Shown here: positions 25,590 to 34,725 of the stretch, in pieces
Numbering within the stretch: position 1 is the first letter of the stretch
Layout: every line of letters begins with the position of its first letter
Source of the DNA: Ovoidimarina sediminis
GTDB taxonomy: Bacteria; Pseudomonadota; Alphaproteobacteria; Rhodobacterales; Rhodobacteraceae
Assembly: GCF_032586175.1 (NCBI RefSeq)
Contig: NZ_JAWHTE010000010.1
Coordinates: 1-64,000, forward strand
Length of the DNA stretch: 64,000 bases
Direction: 5' to 3'
Position numbers and translations under genes: made by a program
Notes under the pieces: model-generated
The model's input: the letters and a program-made list of their open reading frames with translations, nothing else
Told to the model about the DNA's origin: nothing
Databases searched by the model: none

Positions 25590-27581
25590 TCAGTTGCGGC
25601 CAAGATCCGACGCAATGGCAAGAAGGGCGGAATTGTCCGGCAGGACTTCCAGCGCCCTGTCTAATGCCCGCAGCGCGGCCGTTCTGCCTTCTGTCGCCGC
25701 TTTTATCCTCACGATCATTACCCAGGCATCCGAAAGTTGCGGGTCAAGGCGAACCACCTCCTCGAACGCGGAAAGTGCCTGAGGGATTGCCCGCATGGTC
25801 AGGGCCATACCAGCAAGCTGCAACTGCGTTTCCGGGAAGTCGAGGCGGCCGGCCAATGCATTGCTCCAGTCCCGCATCGCGGCACCGAAGTTATTTCTTT
25901 GCTCAGAAGATAAATCATCTGTTGGGACACCGAGTAACGCGCGCGCAGCTGAGATACGGACAGTCCGGACGGGATCCTCGAGAGCTTCGGATAGAACTCG
26001 GAAACGCACGTCCGGCGGCGCGGCCTTTTGAGCCCGGGCCGCCGCCGCTCTGACAATAGGATCTGGATCTGAAACAAGCTGAGATAGTTTTTCTAACTCT
26101 CCGGGGGCGTTGGCATCTTCGAGAAGCCAGAGAGCCGTAGCCCGAACAATCCCGGGACGTGATCTGTCCAAGGCAAGCCCGACAAGGTCGAGTGCAGCCG
26201 TTTCCGGATCTCTACGTCCCTTTGCGAGCGTCTGCCCATAGTGTTCTGTTCCGATCCGACCGTTTGGAAACCGGCTCGTTATCTCAGCCGCCGCCCAGGC
26301 TGGATCCCGGTCCTCATGGCAAGATGTACATGCATCAGGCGCCCCGGTTTCGGAGGTAAGGTCAGGTCTGGGAACACGGAAAGAGTGATCGGCACGCCAA
26401 TCGATTCCCATGTATACCCTTTCCGGCATGTGGCACGACTTGCACTGCGCCGCAGCAGAACCCTGCGGATGAAAATGATGGCTCGGGTCGTCGTAGAGAT
26501 CACGTCTGAGACTGGTAAATTCAATGTTCCCAGCCGGAGAATGACACTGTGTACAGACGGCATTCCCCGTCGCGATTAGCTTCGACGAATGCGGATCATG
26601 GCAGTTCTTACAACCGACACCCTTTTCGTACATCCGCGACTGCAGGAAAGATCCGTAAACATATACCTCGTCCAGTATCTGGCCGTCGGCATGATAAAGG
26701 CCGGGGCGAAGCGTCGCCAGATCATAGCTATCGTGAAATGGCGTACCGGGTGTCGGCGTCGTCCGGGCCTGTGTTTCCCGTCGAGAATGGCATGACCCAC
26801 ATTGCTGGACGGTCGCTTCGGTCGACGCGAAGGACTGGGTAAATCCGAACTCATCCAGATCCACACCATAATCCTTACCGATATGATGCTTTTCGGCCCA
26901 CTCGAGGTGCGCGCTGCCGGGACCGTGGCACGCCTCGCACCCTACGCCAATTTCCGCTTGCCTCGAAGCATAGCTCCGCCTTGCTGGGTCGTAGTTCTTT
27001 TCATAGCCAGTTGCGTGGCATTCCGCGCAGCGCGAATTCCAGTTCTTGTACGGGCCCGTCCAATGAAGACCGTCGTCAGGCAAAAGTTCCTGATCCGGAT
27101 AGAGGTGAAACCATTCTCCTTCCAGCCGGTCCCAAACGACGTCAAAGCTCTGAAGACGCCCCGGTTCCGTCTCAAACAAATATTGCTGTAAGGGCTCGAT
27201 CCCGACCACTGAATGAACACTGTAAGATTTGGTCGTGCCATCAAGTTCGGTAACTGAGGCCCGATACTCCCCATCCTTCATGCTGAAGCGAACGGTCATC
27301 CCATCCTGCGAAAAGCTCGTACCGTCAAAGTCTGCAACGATGGTATCCTCAGACGGCCACGTCCACGCGAGCGCGTGATGCGATTTTCTCCAGGCCTTTG
27401 CCTCTCGTTCATGACACTCCACACACGCTGTTGATCCGACATAATTGGGGTTCGCAACAGCACCACTTGGCCAAGAAACCGAAGCAACCAGCCAGACGAA
27501 AATTGAACCCGTAAGAACAGACCCTACATCGATGCCGATTGGCGAGAAGGTACTTCTTGCAAAATTACCGGGACGCATCAT
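25590..27581 (-). CDS. Eight-haem cytochrome c with HEAT/TPR-like C-terminus
   Basis: ATG at 27581 is preferred over an in-frame TTG at 27605 that would overlap the upstream gene. Product 663 residues. One N-terminal hydrophobic signal or anchor (about 18-37). Eight CxxCH haem sites are visible: CVECH, CAECH, CEACH, CGSCH, CKNCH, CTQCH, CKSCH and CTSCH, spread over about 53-420, in cytochrome c554/c'-like spacing. From about 440 the sequence changes to helical repeats resembling HEAT ('SDPDPIVRAAAARAQ', 'EDPVRTVRISAARALLG') and a final TPR-like pair ('QALSAFEEVVRLDPQLSDAW'). Periplasmic electron transfer is certain from the haem sites; any catalytic activity is unknown. The upstream gene is a SphA-like outer-membrane protein 7 bases away. 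Confidence 0.88.
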   Translation of the reverse strand: MMRPGNFARSTFSPIGIDVGSVLTGSIFVWLVASVSWPSGAVANPNYVGSTACVECHEREAKAWRKSHHALAWTWPSEDTIVADFDGTSFSQDGMTVRFSMKDGEYRASVTELDGTTKSYSVHSVVGIEPLQQYLFETEPGRLQSFDVVWDRLEGEWFHLYPDQELLPDDGLHWTGPYKNWNSRCAECHATGYEKNYDPARRSYASRQAEIGVGCEACHGPGSAHLEWAEKHHIGKDYGVDLDEFGFTQSFASTEATVQQCGSCHSRRETQARTTPTPGTPFHDSYDLATLRPGLYHADGQILDEVYVYGSFLQSRMYEKGVGCKNCHDPHSSKLIATGNAVCTQCHSPAGNIEFTSLRRDLYDDPSHHFHPQGSAAAQCKSCHMPERVYMGIDWRADHSFRVPRPDLTSETGAPDACTSCHEDRDPAWAAAEITSRFPNGRIGTEHYGQTLAKGRRDPETAALDLVGLALDRSRPGIVRATALWLLEDANAPGELEKLSQLVSDPDPIVRAAAARAQKAAPPDVRFRVLSEALEDPVRTVRISAARALLGVPTDDLSSEQRNNFGAAMRDWSNALAGRLDFPETQLQLAGMALTMRAIPQALSAFEEVVRLDPQLSDAWVMIVRIKAATEGRTAALRALDRALEVLPDNSALLAIASDLGRN

Positions 27582-27588
27582 TTGCGGA

Positions 27589-28527
27589 TTAGAACGGCAA
27601 GGCAAGTGTCAGGAAAAGTGCTTCTCCTTCAAGACGGTTCCGAGCGTCGAACTCGTTGAGGTACTTCGCGCGCAAGGAAACCGGACGTTGCGCAATGCTG
27701 AAATTATAGGCTGCCGTCAGCCCGACTGCGGTGACTTCTCCCTTGAAACTTCCAAGCACGGCCCCGGATCCACTGTCTCCAGTCAGCTGCTTATAGTGAT
27801 ACCCGATGACGCCGACCGAGAATTCTGGCGATAGCGACTTCGACACAGCCCATTCGAAGTGAAATTCATCACCGGTTTCATAGTTTGTGTCTTTGTTCTC
27901 TCCATTGAAGGTTGTCCCAACGGCAGCCGAAAAATCCCACCCCGTATCTGGATCGATATAACTTACGGCAAACGTAAGGTCGGCACCCCATCGGTTGAAC
28001 GACACGTTGGCAATGCTGTTTTCATTATAGTCACCGATTGGAACATTGATCAGCGTCGCCGCGGTATAATGCAGATTGCCGCTGTGCCAGCCAACCTGCG
28101 CGCCAATAACGGGATCGCCGAATGTGAACACATCCCTCGAGACCGAAAGTGGTCCGGGTGAGAGCGATGCTTCCACGTCCTGGTACCCAATCGGCAGTGT
28201 CACTGAGTAGGCCAGGTTGCCACCTAAGAACTCGGTGGGCGTGGACCAAAGCATGCTGACCAGGTTCACGACGGCATCAGCCTCCAGACCAGCAACAATT
28301 CGACCGCCCGTCGGTATATTTAGGCTCGCTTCTGCCGACCCCGAATAAAAGTATAAATCGTTCTGGAGGTATGTTCCCGGCGGTGGTACGACACCCGCTG
28401 CGGGCCCACGCGAGCCCAGCAGGTAGAAACCCACGCCGCTTTCCGCAGCTCGCGTGTGCGTTGCAGATACGAGCAATGCAATCGAGGTGAAGGCGACAGT
28501 TAGTCCGGATACTGCAATTCTATGCAT
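27589..28527 (-). CDS. SphA-family outer-membrane transporter-like protein
   Basis: The 312-residue protein has a signal peptide (about 1-27, SATHTRA). It then shows an outer-membrane beta-barrel pattern (alternating hydrophobic residues, many Gly/Tyr/Trp, C-terminal residue Phe in TLALPF). The start of the mature part, GVGFYLLGSRGPAAGVVPPPGTYLQNDLYFYSG, is the signature of the 'MetA-pathway of phenol degradation'/SphA family (PF13557 type): G-x-x-x-x-x-x-G-P-x-A-G-x-x-P-P-P-G-x-Y. These are predicted outer-membrane channels for hydrophobic substrates. It is coupled to the downstream octahaem cytochrome gene (7-base gap). A strong hairpin separates it from the upstream sulfatase. Confidence 0.85.
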   Translation of the reverse strand: MHRIAVSGLTVAFTSIALLVSATHTRAAESGVGFYLLGSRGPAAGVVPPPGTYLQNDLYFYSGSAEASLNIPTGGRIVAGLEADAVVNLVSMLWSTPTEFLGGNLAYSVTLPIGYQDVEASLSPGPLSVSRDVFTFGDPVIGAQVGWHSGNLHYTAATLINVPIGDYNENSIANVSFNRWGADLTFAVSYIDPDTGWDFSAAVGTTFNGENKDTNYETGDEFHFEWAVSKSLSPEFSVGVIGYHYKQLTGDSGSGAVLGSFKGEVTAVGLTAAYNFSIAQRPVSLRAKYLNEFDARNRLEGEALFLTLALPF

Positions 28528-28626
28528 TCTATTAGGTCCTGGATAGCGAGAGGGTAATGAGCCGGTGATCGGCTTGCTCCAAATACTTTAATATTCCTCA
28601 AGATCGGGGGATGCCACCCACAGTAC

Positions 28627-28652
28627 AGCGGGGCGGCCATCGCCGCCCCGCT
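28627..28652 (-). terminator. Strong hairpin between the sulfatase and the SphA-like gene
   Basis: GCGGGGCGGC and GCCGCCCCGC form a perfect 10-bp stem (11 with the flanking A-T) around a 4-base loop, 19 bases past the sulfatase stop codon. No T-run follows on either strand, so it may act as an attenuator or RNA-stability element rather than a full terminator. Confidence 0.6.
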
Positions 28653-28670
28653 TGAAATCTTGGCCTTCTT

Positions 28671-30248
28671 CTACTGCATACCCTTGCTAATGAAATCCTC
28701 CACCACATTCGACATATCGAAGGACGAGCCGCCCTGCACGGGGGGGAAATCCACCAAACTCTGGAGGTGCTCGGCCATCAGTACATTCATCGGCTGGAAC
28801 AGCCACGAAATCTTTTGGAGCAGATGAGCCTGGGCACTGATGTCATCATAGCTCTCGTAGGGGTCTGCCCGAAGATTGTACATCATCGGCATCGTCTGTG
28901 GCTGGATCGGAGCATAGTAGTCTTCCTTGGTGGAGAAGTGCATTTTCCAAGGCCCCATGCGCACAGCCATGATCTGGCTTTCATAGTAGTGGAAGATATG
29001 GTTGCGCGCCGACTGCTCCTCTTCTCCTAGCCAGTAAGGTAGGTTGTTAACACCGTCGATGTACTGATCCATTTCCTCGCGTACACGAGTCACAGGGTCT
29101 TCGATACCAGCAGCAACAGCAAGAGACGTGAACATGTCCTCGTGCGCCTGAATTCCATTTCGCGTCACGCCTTCAGGCAGAACGCCGGGCCAGCGAATTA
29201 CCGACGGCACCCGGATGCCACCTTCATATGTCGTCATCTTCTCACCCCGGAACGGCGTCGTGCCCCCGTGCGGCCATGACGAATGCTCCGGCCCGTTGTC
29301 GGTCGAGTACCACACGATTGTGTTCTCACTCAGTCCTTGCTCGTCCAACCAGTCGAGAACGCTGCCAATGTCGTTGTCGTGTTCGATGATGCCTGAGCCA
29401 TAGAAATCGTATTCGGAGGTGTATTCCTCTGCCAGATAGCGGCTTTCATCACGCAGACGCGTATAGAGATGCATACGGCTGGTGTTTAGCCACACGAAGA
29501 ACGGCTCTCCTGCCTCCTGCGAGGCCGCCATGAAGTCGAGCGCCTTGGGGATCATCTCTTCGGTATCGAAAGTCTTCATCCTCTCCTGGGTGAGCGGCCC
29601 AGTATCCTCGATCGTCTGGTTGCCGACCACGCCGAAGCGTTCGCTTTCGGTCGCGTCGAACTCCTCGGTGGCGAATGTGTGCAACACGCCTCGCGTGCCG
29701 AATTGCTCCTCATAGGCCTCCAGCGAACCTGAGTAGGATTCGGCGAACAGCTGGTAGTCGCGCTGCTCCGCCTCTTCCTGCGTGTTGAGGTGATACAGGT
29801 TCCCGAAGAACTCGTCGAAGCCGTGATTGGTCGGCAGGTGCTCATTCCGGTCGCCAAGATGGTTCTTACCGAATTGCCCGGTTCGGTAACCTTCTGCCTT
29901 CAGCAACTCCGCAAGGGTCGGCGACTCAACTTGCAGACCCAATGGAGACCCTGGCTGCCCCACTGTCGTCATCCCTGACCGGATCGGATACTGCCCCGTT
30001 ATGAAGGCGGCACGTCCAGCGGTACAGCTTGGCTGCGCGTAATGATCGGTGAACAGTATGCCTTCTTCTGCGATCCGATCGATGTTGGGAGTGGAATACC
30101 CCATGACTGCGTGATTGTAGGCAGACAGGTTCGCCCACCCGACATCGTCTCCCCAGATCACGAGAATGTTCGGACGCTCCTCCTGAGCGTAGGCGGCAGC
30201 GCCTAATGAAGAAGCAACAACGACACTCAAAAGCCCTTTTCTCAACAT
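28671..30248 (-). CDS. Arylsulfatase (type I, formylglycine-dependent), secreted
   Basis: The 525-residue protein has a signal peptide (1-21, GAAAYAQ). Metal-binding Asp residues occur in NILVIWGDDVGW (34-35), the formylglycine site is in QPSCTAGRAAF (Cys75, Arg79; C-x-A/P-x-R signature), and later sulfatase landmarks include GKNHLGD, 'FVWLNTSRMH' and the second metal site 'WYSTDNGPE', followed by 'GGTTPFRGEKMTTYEGGIRVP'. The Cys would be converted to formylglycine by a separate enzyme not seen in this window. It hydrolyses sulfate esters in the periplasm; the substrate is unknown. Sulfatases of this type are common in marine bacteria. It is divergent from the pLGIC gene. Confidence 0.92.
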   Translation of the reverse strand: MLRKGLLSVVVASSLGAAAYAQEERPNILVIWGDDVGWANLSAYNHAVMGYSTPNIDRIAEEGILFTDHYAQPSCTAGRAAFITGQYPIRSGMTTVGQPGSPLGLQVESPTLAELLKAEGYRTGQFGKNHLGDRNEHLPTNHGFDEFFGNLYHLNTQEEAEQRDYQLFAESYSGSLEAYEEQFGTRGVLHTFATEEFDATESERFGVVGNQTIEDTGPLTQERMKTFDTEEMIPKALDFMAASQEAGEPFFVWLNTSRMHLYTRLRDESRYLAEEYTSEYDFYGSGIIEHDNDIGSVLDWLDEQGLSENTIVWYSTDNGPEHSSWPHGGTTPFRGEKMTTYEGGIRVPSVIRWPGVLPEGVTRNGIQAHEDMFTSLAVAAGIEDPVTRVREEMDQYIDGVNNLPYWLGEEEQSARNHIFHYYESQIMAVRMGPWKMHFSTKEDYYAPIQPQTMPMMYNLRADPYESYDDISAQAHLLQKISWLFQPMNVLMAEHLQSLVDFPPVQGGSSFDMSNVVEDFISKGMQ

Positions 30249-30529
30249 TAAAGAGTCTCCCTAGATAGAATAGCGGTAGCTAAACACTCCCCATTTCAGT
30301 TTTAGAGCACGAAGAACGAAAGTCCACCTCGCAGATTCATCGAAGGCAAACCGTTACAGGAAGGCCCTAAATCACCATCCTTATGTAACCTTTTAAGGTG
30401 GCGCCGCTGTTGAAACCCCTCTTGAAAAAGTTGTGAAGCCAATCTGCGCTTATCAGCTAGAAGTTGAAAAAAAAATGAACTTGCAGGAAGCTACAGACCA
30501 AGAGTGGTTTTCGATGGATTCGCGCACCG

Positions 30530-31543
30530 ATGAGAGTGTTTTTGACGATCTTGGCACTCATACTTTCGACCAATTTTGCCATGGCCTTGTGCGAGCTCCC
30601 TCTGATGCGAACAGATCAACGGCCCGAGCCGGAAGCGCGACCAACCGAAATAACAGTTTCATTTATAGTTTCCGATATTCTCGGCGTAGATGATCTTAAC
30701 CAGCAGATTGAGATCGATTTTTTCGTTCGATTAATTTGGGCAGACCCTCGGATCGCCAAATTGAAGGGATGCCGCTTTCAAAGGGCGAAAGTTTGGACGC
30801 CGGATATATACGTATACAACTCCTCCAATGCACGGTCACGGCTCGAACAGGCGCGCGAGCAGGTCGTCGTTCGCGAAGATGGCCTGATATCTTATCGCCA
30901 AAGACTGACCGGAAGGTTTTCAAGTTATCACAACCTCGAAGAATTCCCGTTCGACAGCCAAAACTTCCGAATAGTTTTCGGGCCGATCAACTCTGATGCC
31001 AGTGAATTATTTTTTCGGATCGATGAAAGCGAAAGTTGGCTAGCCGATCGACTTAATCTCGAAGGTTGGACAGTCGATGGAATTTCCATCCAGTCAAATT
31101 CGAATTTACGAGAAGTCGATGGACGGAATGTAAGTACTGTTACCCTTACGATCAGCGCCACCCGGAACGCAATGTACTATGTGCTACGTATAATGGTTCC
31201 ACTGAGTTTCGTTGTCGCGATGTCCTGGTTCATCTTTTGGGTGCCCCCAACTCGGTTCGAGTTTCAGATCGGTCTCGGCGCGACGTCTATGCTGACTATG
31301 ATAGCTTTCATGCTGTCTATTTCCGGAAGTTTGCCAGCTCTGGGATACCTCACAGTGCTCGACAAGATCCTGATCTGGTCAATATCGTTGGTCTTTCTAT
31401 CGATGACAGAAGCGCTGATATCGGGCCTGTTGGTTCTCACGAACCGTGAGAAAACTGCACTGAAATTAGATAGGTTATCGCGCATTCTTGCGCCGGCTCT
31501 TCTGGCTCTCGGTTGGTCCCTAATCTGGCATGGGATTATTTGA
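30530..31543 (+). CDS. Prokaryotic pentameric ligand-gated ion channel (Cys-loop superfamily, GLIC/ELIC type)
   Basis: The 337-residue protein has a signal peptide (about 1-19), an extracellular beta-sandwich ligand-binding domain (about 35-205) and four transmembrane helices. The Pro-loop motif reads SSYHNLEEFPFDSQNFRI (about 125-143), the conserved F-P-[FM]-D that replaces the eukaryotic Cys-loop. 'WADPRI' and 'VWTPDIYVYN' are the standard loop-D/loop-A stretches. M2 is about 240-262 (FEFQIGLGATSMLTMIAFMLSI), with the following M2-M3 'LPALGYLTVLDK' containing the conserved proline. There is no large intracellular M3-M4 loop, as expected in bacteria. It forms homopentamers in the inner membrane; ligand unknown. 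The ABC-domain gene at 31694 follows in the same direction. Confidence 0.92.
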   Translation: MRVFLTILALILSTNFAMALCELPLMRTDQRPEPEARPTEITVSFIVSDILGVDDLNQQIEIDFFVRLIWADPRIAKLKGCRFQRAKVWTPDIYVYNSSNARSRLEQAREQVVVREDGLISYRQRLTGRFSSYHNLEEFPFDSQNFRIVFGPINSDASELFFRIDESESWLADRLNLEGWTVDGISIQSNSNLREVDGRNVSTVTLTISATRNAMYYVLRIMVPLSFVVAMSWFIFWVPPTRFEFQIGLGATSMLTMIAFMLSISGSLPALGYLTVLDKILIWSISLVFLSMTEALISGLLVLTNREKTALKLDRLSRILAPALLALGWSLIWHGII

Positions 31544-31693
31544 TTACCGAACCGATTCCAGCTCTCCCCTGGAATGTCACAACGAACTGGATGAAATGAC
31601 ATAGACATATCCTCTTAATCGTTGACAATATGTGCCAGCCGGTTCACCACAGAACAGCAGTCCAACTAGGGCACCTCTGCACAGAGACCGCTC

Positions 31694-32623
31694 ATGTTAA
31701 AAATGTATCGCGCGATATGGCGAGTAAGCGGACCCAAACAAATCTTGCTCGTCGTGCTATCGATAGGAATAGCCGCGCTTGCGGCCGCGCCACTTAAATT
31801 CCAGCAAGAAATCGTCAACCTTATTTCCACTGGGTCCTTCGCAATCTCTCAACTTTTATTGTTGGGAACCGGAATGTCGGGAGTAATTCTTGCCAGCCTT
31901 GGCCTCAAGTGGCTAATGGGATATTTGTCCCAACTGTTGGGTGAAGACGTAATTCGTCGCATCCGCAATGGGCTCGTATCCGACGCCGTCATGGATCCTG
32001 CATCCCAAGGCGCGAGACACAGGGGAGCATTGTCCACCGCGATATCGGCAGAAGCCGAAGACCTTGGAAAATTTGCGGGGAGCGCATTTTCGGAACCGGT
32101 GATGCAGGTAGGCACTCTCATAAGCGTCGTAGGCTTCGTGGCGGCGACACAGCCGGGGCTCGGAGTAATCGCTTTTTCAATGATTTTGCCACAGATCATG
32201 ATTGTCCTTTTCACGCAGCGTAAAGTTAACGCATTTCTGGCCGAACGCGTTCGTATGCTGCGCCATTCAACGGATATGATAGCGTCCGCCGATCTCCAGT
32301 CTATCTCGCAGGAGGTCACCGAAGAATTCGACCGGATCTATGAGACCAGGCGAAAGATGTTCAGGTGGAAGCTTTCGACCAAATTCGTTCTCAGCGCAAT
32401 AAACGGTGGAGGCACGGTTCTGGTCCTCGTACTTGGTGGGTGGTTCGTGGCACAGGGAAAGACTGATGTGGGGACGGTCGTCGCGGCTACCATCGGGCTC
32501 GACAGGCTGAGGGATCCCACGATGTATCTGATTTCGTTTTATCGTCAGGTCAGCGCGAACCGGGTGAAGTTTCAACTCCTACGAGATATGCTTGTACATA
32601 GAGTTGAATCCGACGTGGGTTAA
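31694..32623 (+). CDS. ABC-transporter membrane domain without ATPase domain
   Basis: The 309-residue protein has five or six transmembrane helices in the ABC_membrane (type I exporter) arrangement. Characteristic residues: 'GMSGVILASLGLKWLMGYLSQLLGEDVIRRIRNGLVSDAVM', 'MIASADLQSISQEVTEEFDRIYETRRKMFRWKLSTKFVLSAINGGGTVLVLVLGGWFVAQGKTDVGTVVAATIGLDRLRDPTMYLI'. It stops where the linker to the nucleotide-binding domain would begin. No Walker A/B or LSGGQ motif occurs in this frame or downstream. Either the ATPase half was lost, or an ATPase is supplied in trans. It lies 150 bases downstream of the pLGIC gene in the same direction. Confidence 0.82.
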   Translation: MLKMYRAIWRVSGPKQILLVVLSIGIAALAAAPLKFQQEIVNLISTGSFAISQLLLLGTGMSGVILASLGLKWLMGYLSQLLGEDVIRRIRNGLVSDAVMDPASQGARHRGALSTAISAEAEDLGKFAGSAFSEPVMQVGTLISVVGFVAATQPGLGVIAFSMILPQIMIVLFTQRKVNAFLAERVRMLRHSTDMIASADLQSISQEVTEEFDRIYETRRKMFRWKLSTKFVLSAINGGGTVLVLVLGGWFVAQGKTDVGTVVAATIGLDRLRDPTMYLISFYRQVSANRVKFQLLRDMLVHRVESDVG

Positions 32624-32899
32624 CTAGGTTTGAATTTTCCAATTCGGGGGAGGAGTTCCGATAGCCAGAGGCGGGACGCCTCGGTGTAACTGGATTATTC
32701 CCGGCAGACCCGTCTCTGGCTGACCGCGCCTACGGTATTCATGCGACCGGTCATCCGATTAAAGTGGCACAGCGAATCTAATTGTCAAATTCTGCGGAAA
32801 AGGCGCGGCTCGTTGAAGCCCCGACCGGTAGAAATTATGTGACGAATTTCGACTGAAATCGTCATCGCGAAAATTGTTGACCGCGTTCAAGGCTCGCGA

Positions 32900-33898
32900 T
32901 CAAAAACCCGCAATCCGGTCAATCATCCAAAAGGATGCTGTACTGCCAATGCCATAGCTTGCGACCCGCGTCAGGGGGTCGGTTCGGGTCTTGATTTGGG
33001 GATATAACCGTAAGGCCGCGGCTCTTAGTGCCAGGACTAGAATGATGAACAGGATCTGACCGATCTCGACGCCCACGTTGAACGAGAAAAGTGCCAGCGG
33101 AATGTCACCCTCGGGGAGGCCAATCTCACGTAGCGCTCCGGCAAAGCCCAAACCGTGCATAAGGCCGAAGGCGAACGATACGACCCAGGGATAGCGCCCA
33201 GCCACCGGATCACGGGCCTCTGGCGGTAGAGACAGTTCATAGGCGAGAAACACAATAGAAAGCGCAATCACCGCTTCGACCGGCGGAGGCGGAACGTTCA
33301 GCCAACCCAGCGAGGCTGCCGCCAGCGTGATGCTATGGGCGCCTGTGAACGCTGTGACTGCCCAGAAAAGCCTACTGCGGCCACGGATTAGCAGCATGAG
33401 CGCGAAGACGAACAACAGGTGGTCGACGCCCTCAAGAATGTGCGTGACACCGAGCCCGATATAGCTCCACAGGATATCGATCACACCGGGATTTTCGGGA
33501 ACGGTAAACGCGGTTTCGGCCGAGGTGAGGCGATATACTTGCGCCCGTCCTGGCTGGAGTTCGTAGCGGACCAGCGTGTCTGTGCGTGTCCTGTCGAGCC
33601 CCTCGATTGCGATCGCACCGCCCTCGAGCCCGCCCGGGCAGGTAGCGACCCAGCCGGTCGTCCATGCGCGCCCGTCGAAAACAGGCGGAGGAGGTGTCCC
33701 ATTGGTGCAATTTCTGGGCAAAACCACGTCTATGGGCATCGGCCGGCCGCTCAAATCAGGCGCGCGCCAAATTACCCTCCAGCGGTCCTGCCCCATGGAA
33801 GCCAGATCAAGGTAGCCTGGATCGAGCGCATGGGCCGAGAGAGGCGCTGGCAAGCAGGTGGAGATAAGGATCAGCACGGCCACCAGAAGCCGCTTCAT
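32900..33898 (-). CDS. HupE/UreJ-family membrane protein with N-terminal extracytoplasmic domain
   Basis: ATG 33898 overlaps the stop of the upstream PpiC gene (ATGA), showing translational coupling. Product 332 residues. After a signal peptide (1-22, PLSAHALDPGYLDL) comes a periplasmic beta domain of about 120 residues, then six or seven transmembrane helices with the HupE/UreJ_2 motif 'YIGLGVTHILEGVDHLLFVFALML', 'FTGAHSITLAAASLGWLNVPPPPVEAVIALSIVFLA', 'SFAFGLMHGLGFAGAL' and 'FNVGVEIGQI'. The buried His/Asp/Glu residues are those thought to bind nickel or cobalt in HupE-type permeases. The mature domain starts right after an A-H-A sequence as in other family members. Third gene of the DUF3604-PpiC-HupE unit. 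Confidence 0.9.
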   Translation of the reverse strand: MKRLLVAVLILISTCLPAPLSAHALDPGYLDLASMGQDRWRVIWRAPDLSGRPMPIDVVLPRNCTNGTPPPPVFDGRAWTTGWVATCPGGLEGGAIAIEGLDRTRTDTLVRYELQPGRAQVYRLTSAETAFTVPENPGVIDILWSYIGLGVTHILEGVDHLLFVFALMLLIRGRSRLFWAVTAFTGAHSITLAAASLGWLNVPPPPVEAVIALSIVFLAYELSLPPEARDPVAGRYPWVVSFAFGLMHGLGFAGALREIGLPEGDIPLALFSFNVGVEIGQILFIILVLALRAAALRLYPQIKTRTDPLTRVASYGIGSTASFWMIDRIAGF

Positions 33899-34725
33899 TG
33901 GTTCAGCACCTTTTCCGCATCCGGCAAAGTAACGGAGTAACGGTCCAGCAGTGCCTGACCAAAGGTCTCGCGCATCTCCCGCATCTGCAAAGCGCGCCAC
34001 TCGGCCTCTACACGATCGCGGATCTCGGACAGCGGAGGGAGAAATGCGTCGGTTCTGTCGGTCACCCGCACAAGATGCTGCCCATACCCGCTCTTGACCG
34101 GCCCCTCCCATCGGCCCTTCGGCAAATCGACCAGCGCTTCGTGAAACCTCTCTCCAAAGGTCCGGTCGATGATTGGCGCGGGCGTGATCGGAACTGAGGG
34201 CGGCAGCAAGCTCGGTGAACCCAATTCCGAAGGCGCGGCCCCACTTTCCAAGGCGGCTCGAACCTCGTCCACCGCGGCATCTGGCGGCAACATGATCTGG
34301 TCGAAGGCAATGCGAGCCGGCTGCAGAAAGCGCTCGGGGGCCTCGTCAAGATAAGACTGCAAGATGGCGTCGTTTGCCTCTAGCGCAGCGGCACCCGATT
34401 CCGCGAGAAAGCGTATCTTCTGGTTCAGCCGCTGCCGGATAACCGCGTCGCCGCGGTCGAGACCGAGAGCGAGGGCCTCCCGGACATTGGCCTCCTCCAG
34501 CGCCCAGGACCGCATCAACCCGTCGAGCTCCTGCCTCGTCGGCTCCCGGTTCCATGTGGCGGTGAACTGCTGAACCAGGCGACTCGCGTCTTGCTCAGTC
34601 AAGATAATTTCACCCGGTGGCGCCGCGGTAGGTTCGTCTTCGAGGGCTGCGAAAACAATGAAGATCAACGCGCCAAGCGCAAAGAAATGGAAGAGCGGTG
34701 AATGAAGGATCCCACGCAGGTTCAT
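33895..34725 (-). CDS. Periplasmic parvulin-type peptidyl-prolyl isomerase (PpiC)
   Basis: The 276-residue protein has one N-terminal transmembrane segment (about 8-27, PLFHFFALGALIFIVFAAL), an SurA/PrsA-like helical N-domain (about 35-125: 'EIILTEQDASRLVQQFTATWNREPTRQELDGLMRSWALEEANVREALALGL') and a C-terminal rotamase domain (about 140-245: 'ARIAFDQIMLPPDAAVDEVRAALESG', 'VDLPKGRWEGPVKSGYGQHLVRVTDR'). It is membrane-anchored and faces the periplasm. Its stop overlaps the start of the HupE gene, and the DUF3604 gene lies 275 bases upstream. A dedicated foldase for these neighbours is a reasonable inference. Confidence 0.88.
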   Translation of the reverse strand: MNLRGILHSPLFHFFALGALIFIVFAALEDEPTAAPPGEIILTEQDASRLVQQFTATWNREPTRQELDGLMRSWALEEANVREALALGLDRGDAVIRQRLNQKIRFLAESGAAALEANDAILQSYLDEAPERFLQPARIAFDQIMLPPDAAVDEVRAALESGAAPSELGSPSLLPPSVPITPAPIIDRTFGERFHEALVDLPKGRWEGPVKSGYGQHLVRVTDRTDAFLPPLSEIRDRVEAEWRALQMREMRETFGQALLDRYSVTLPDAEKVLNQ

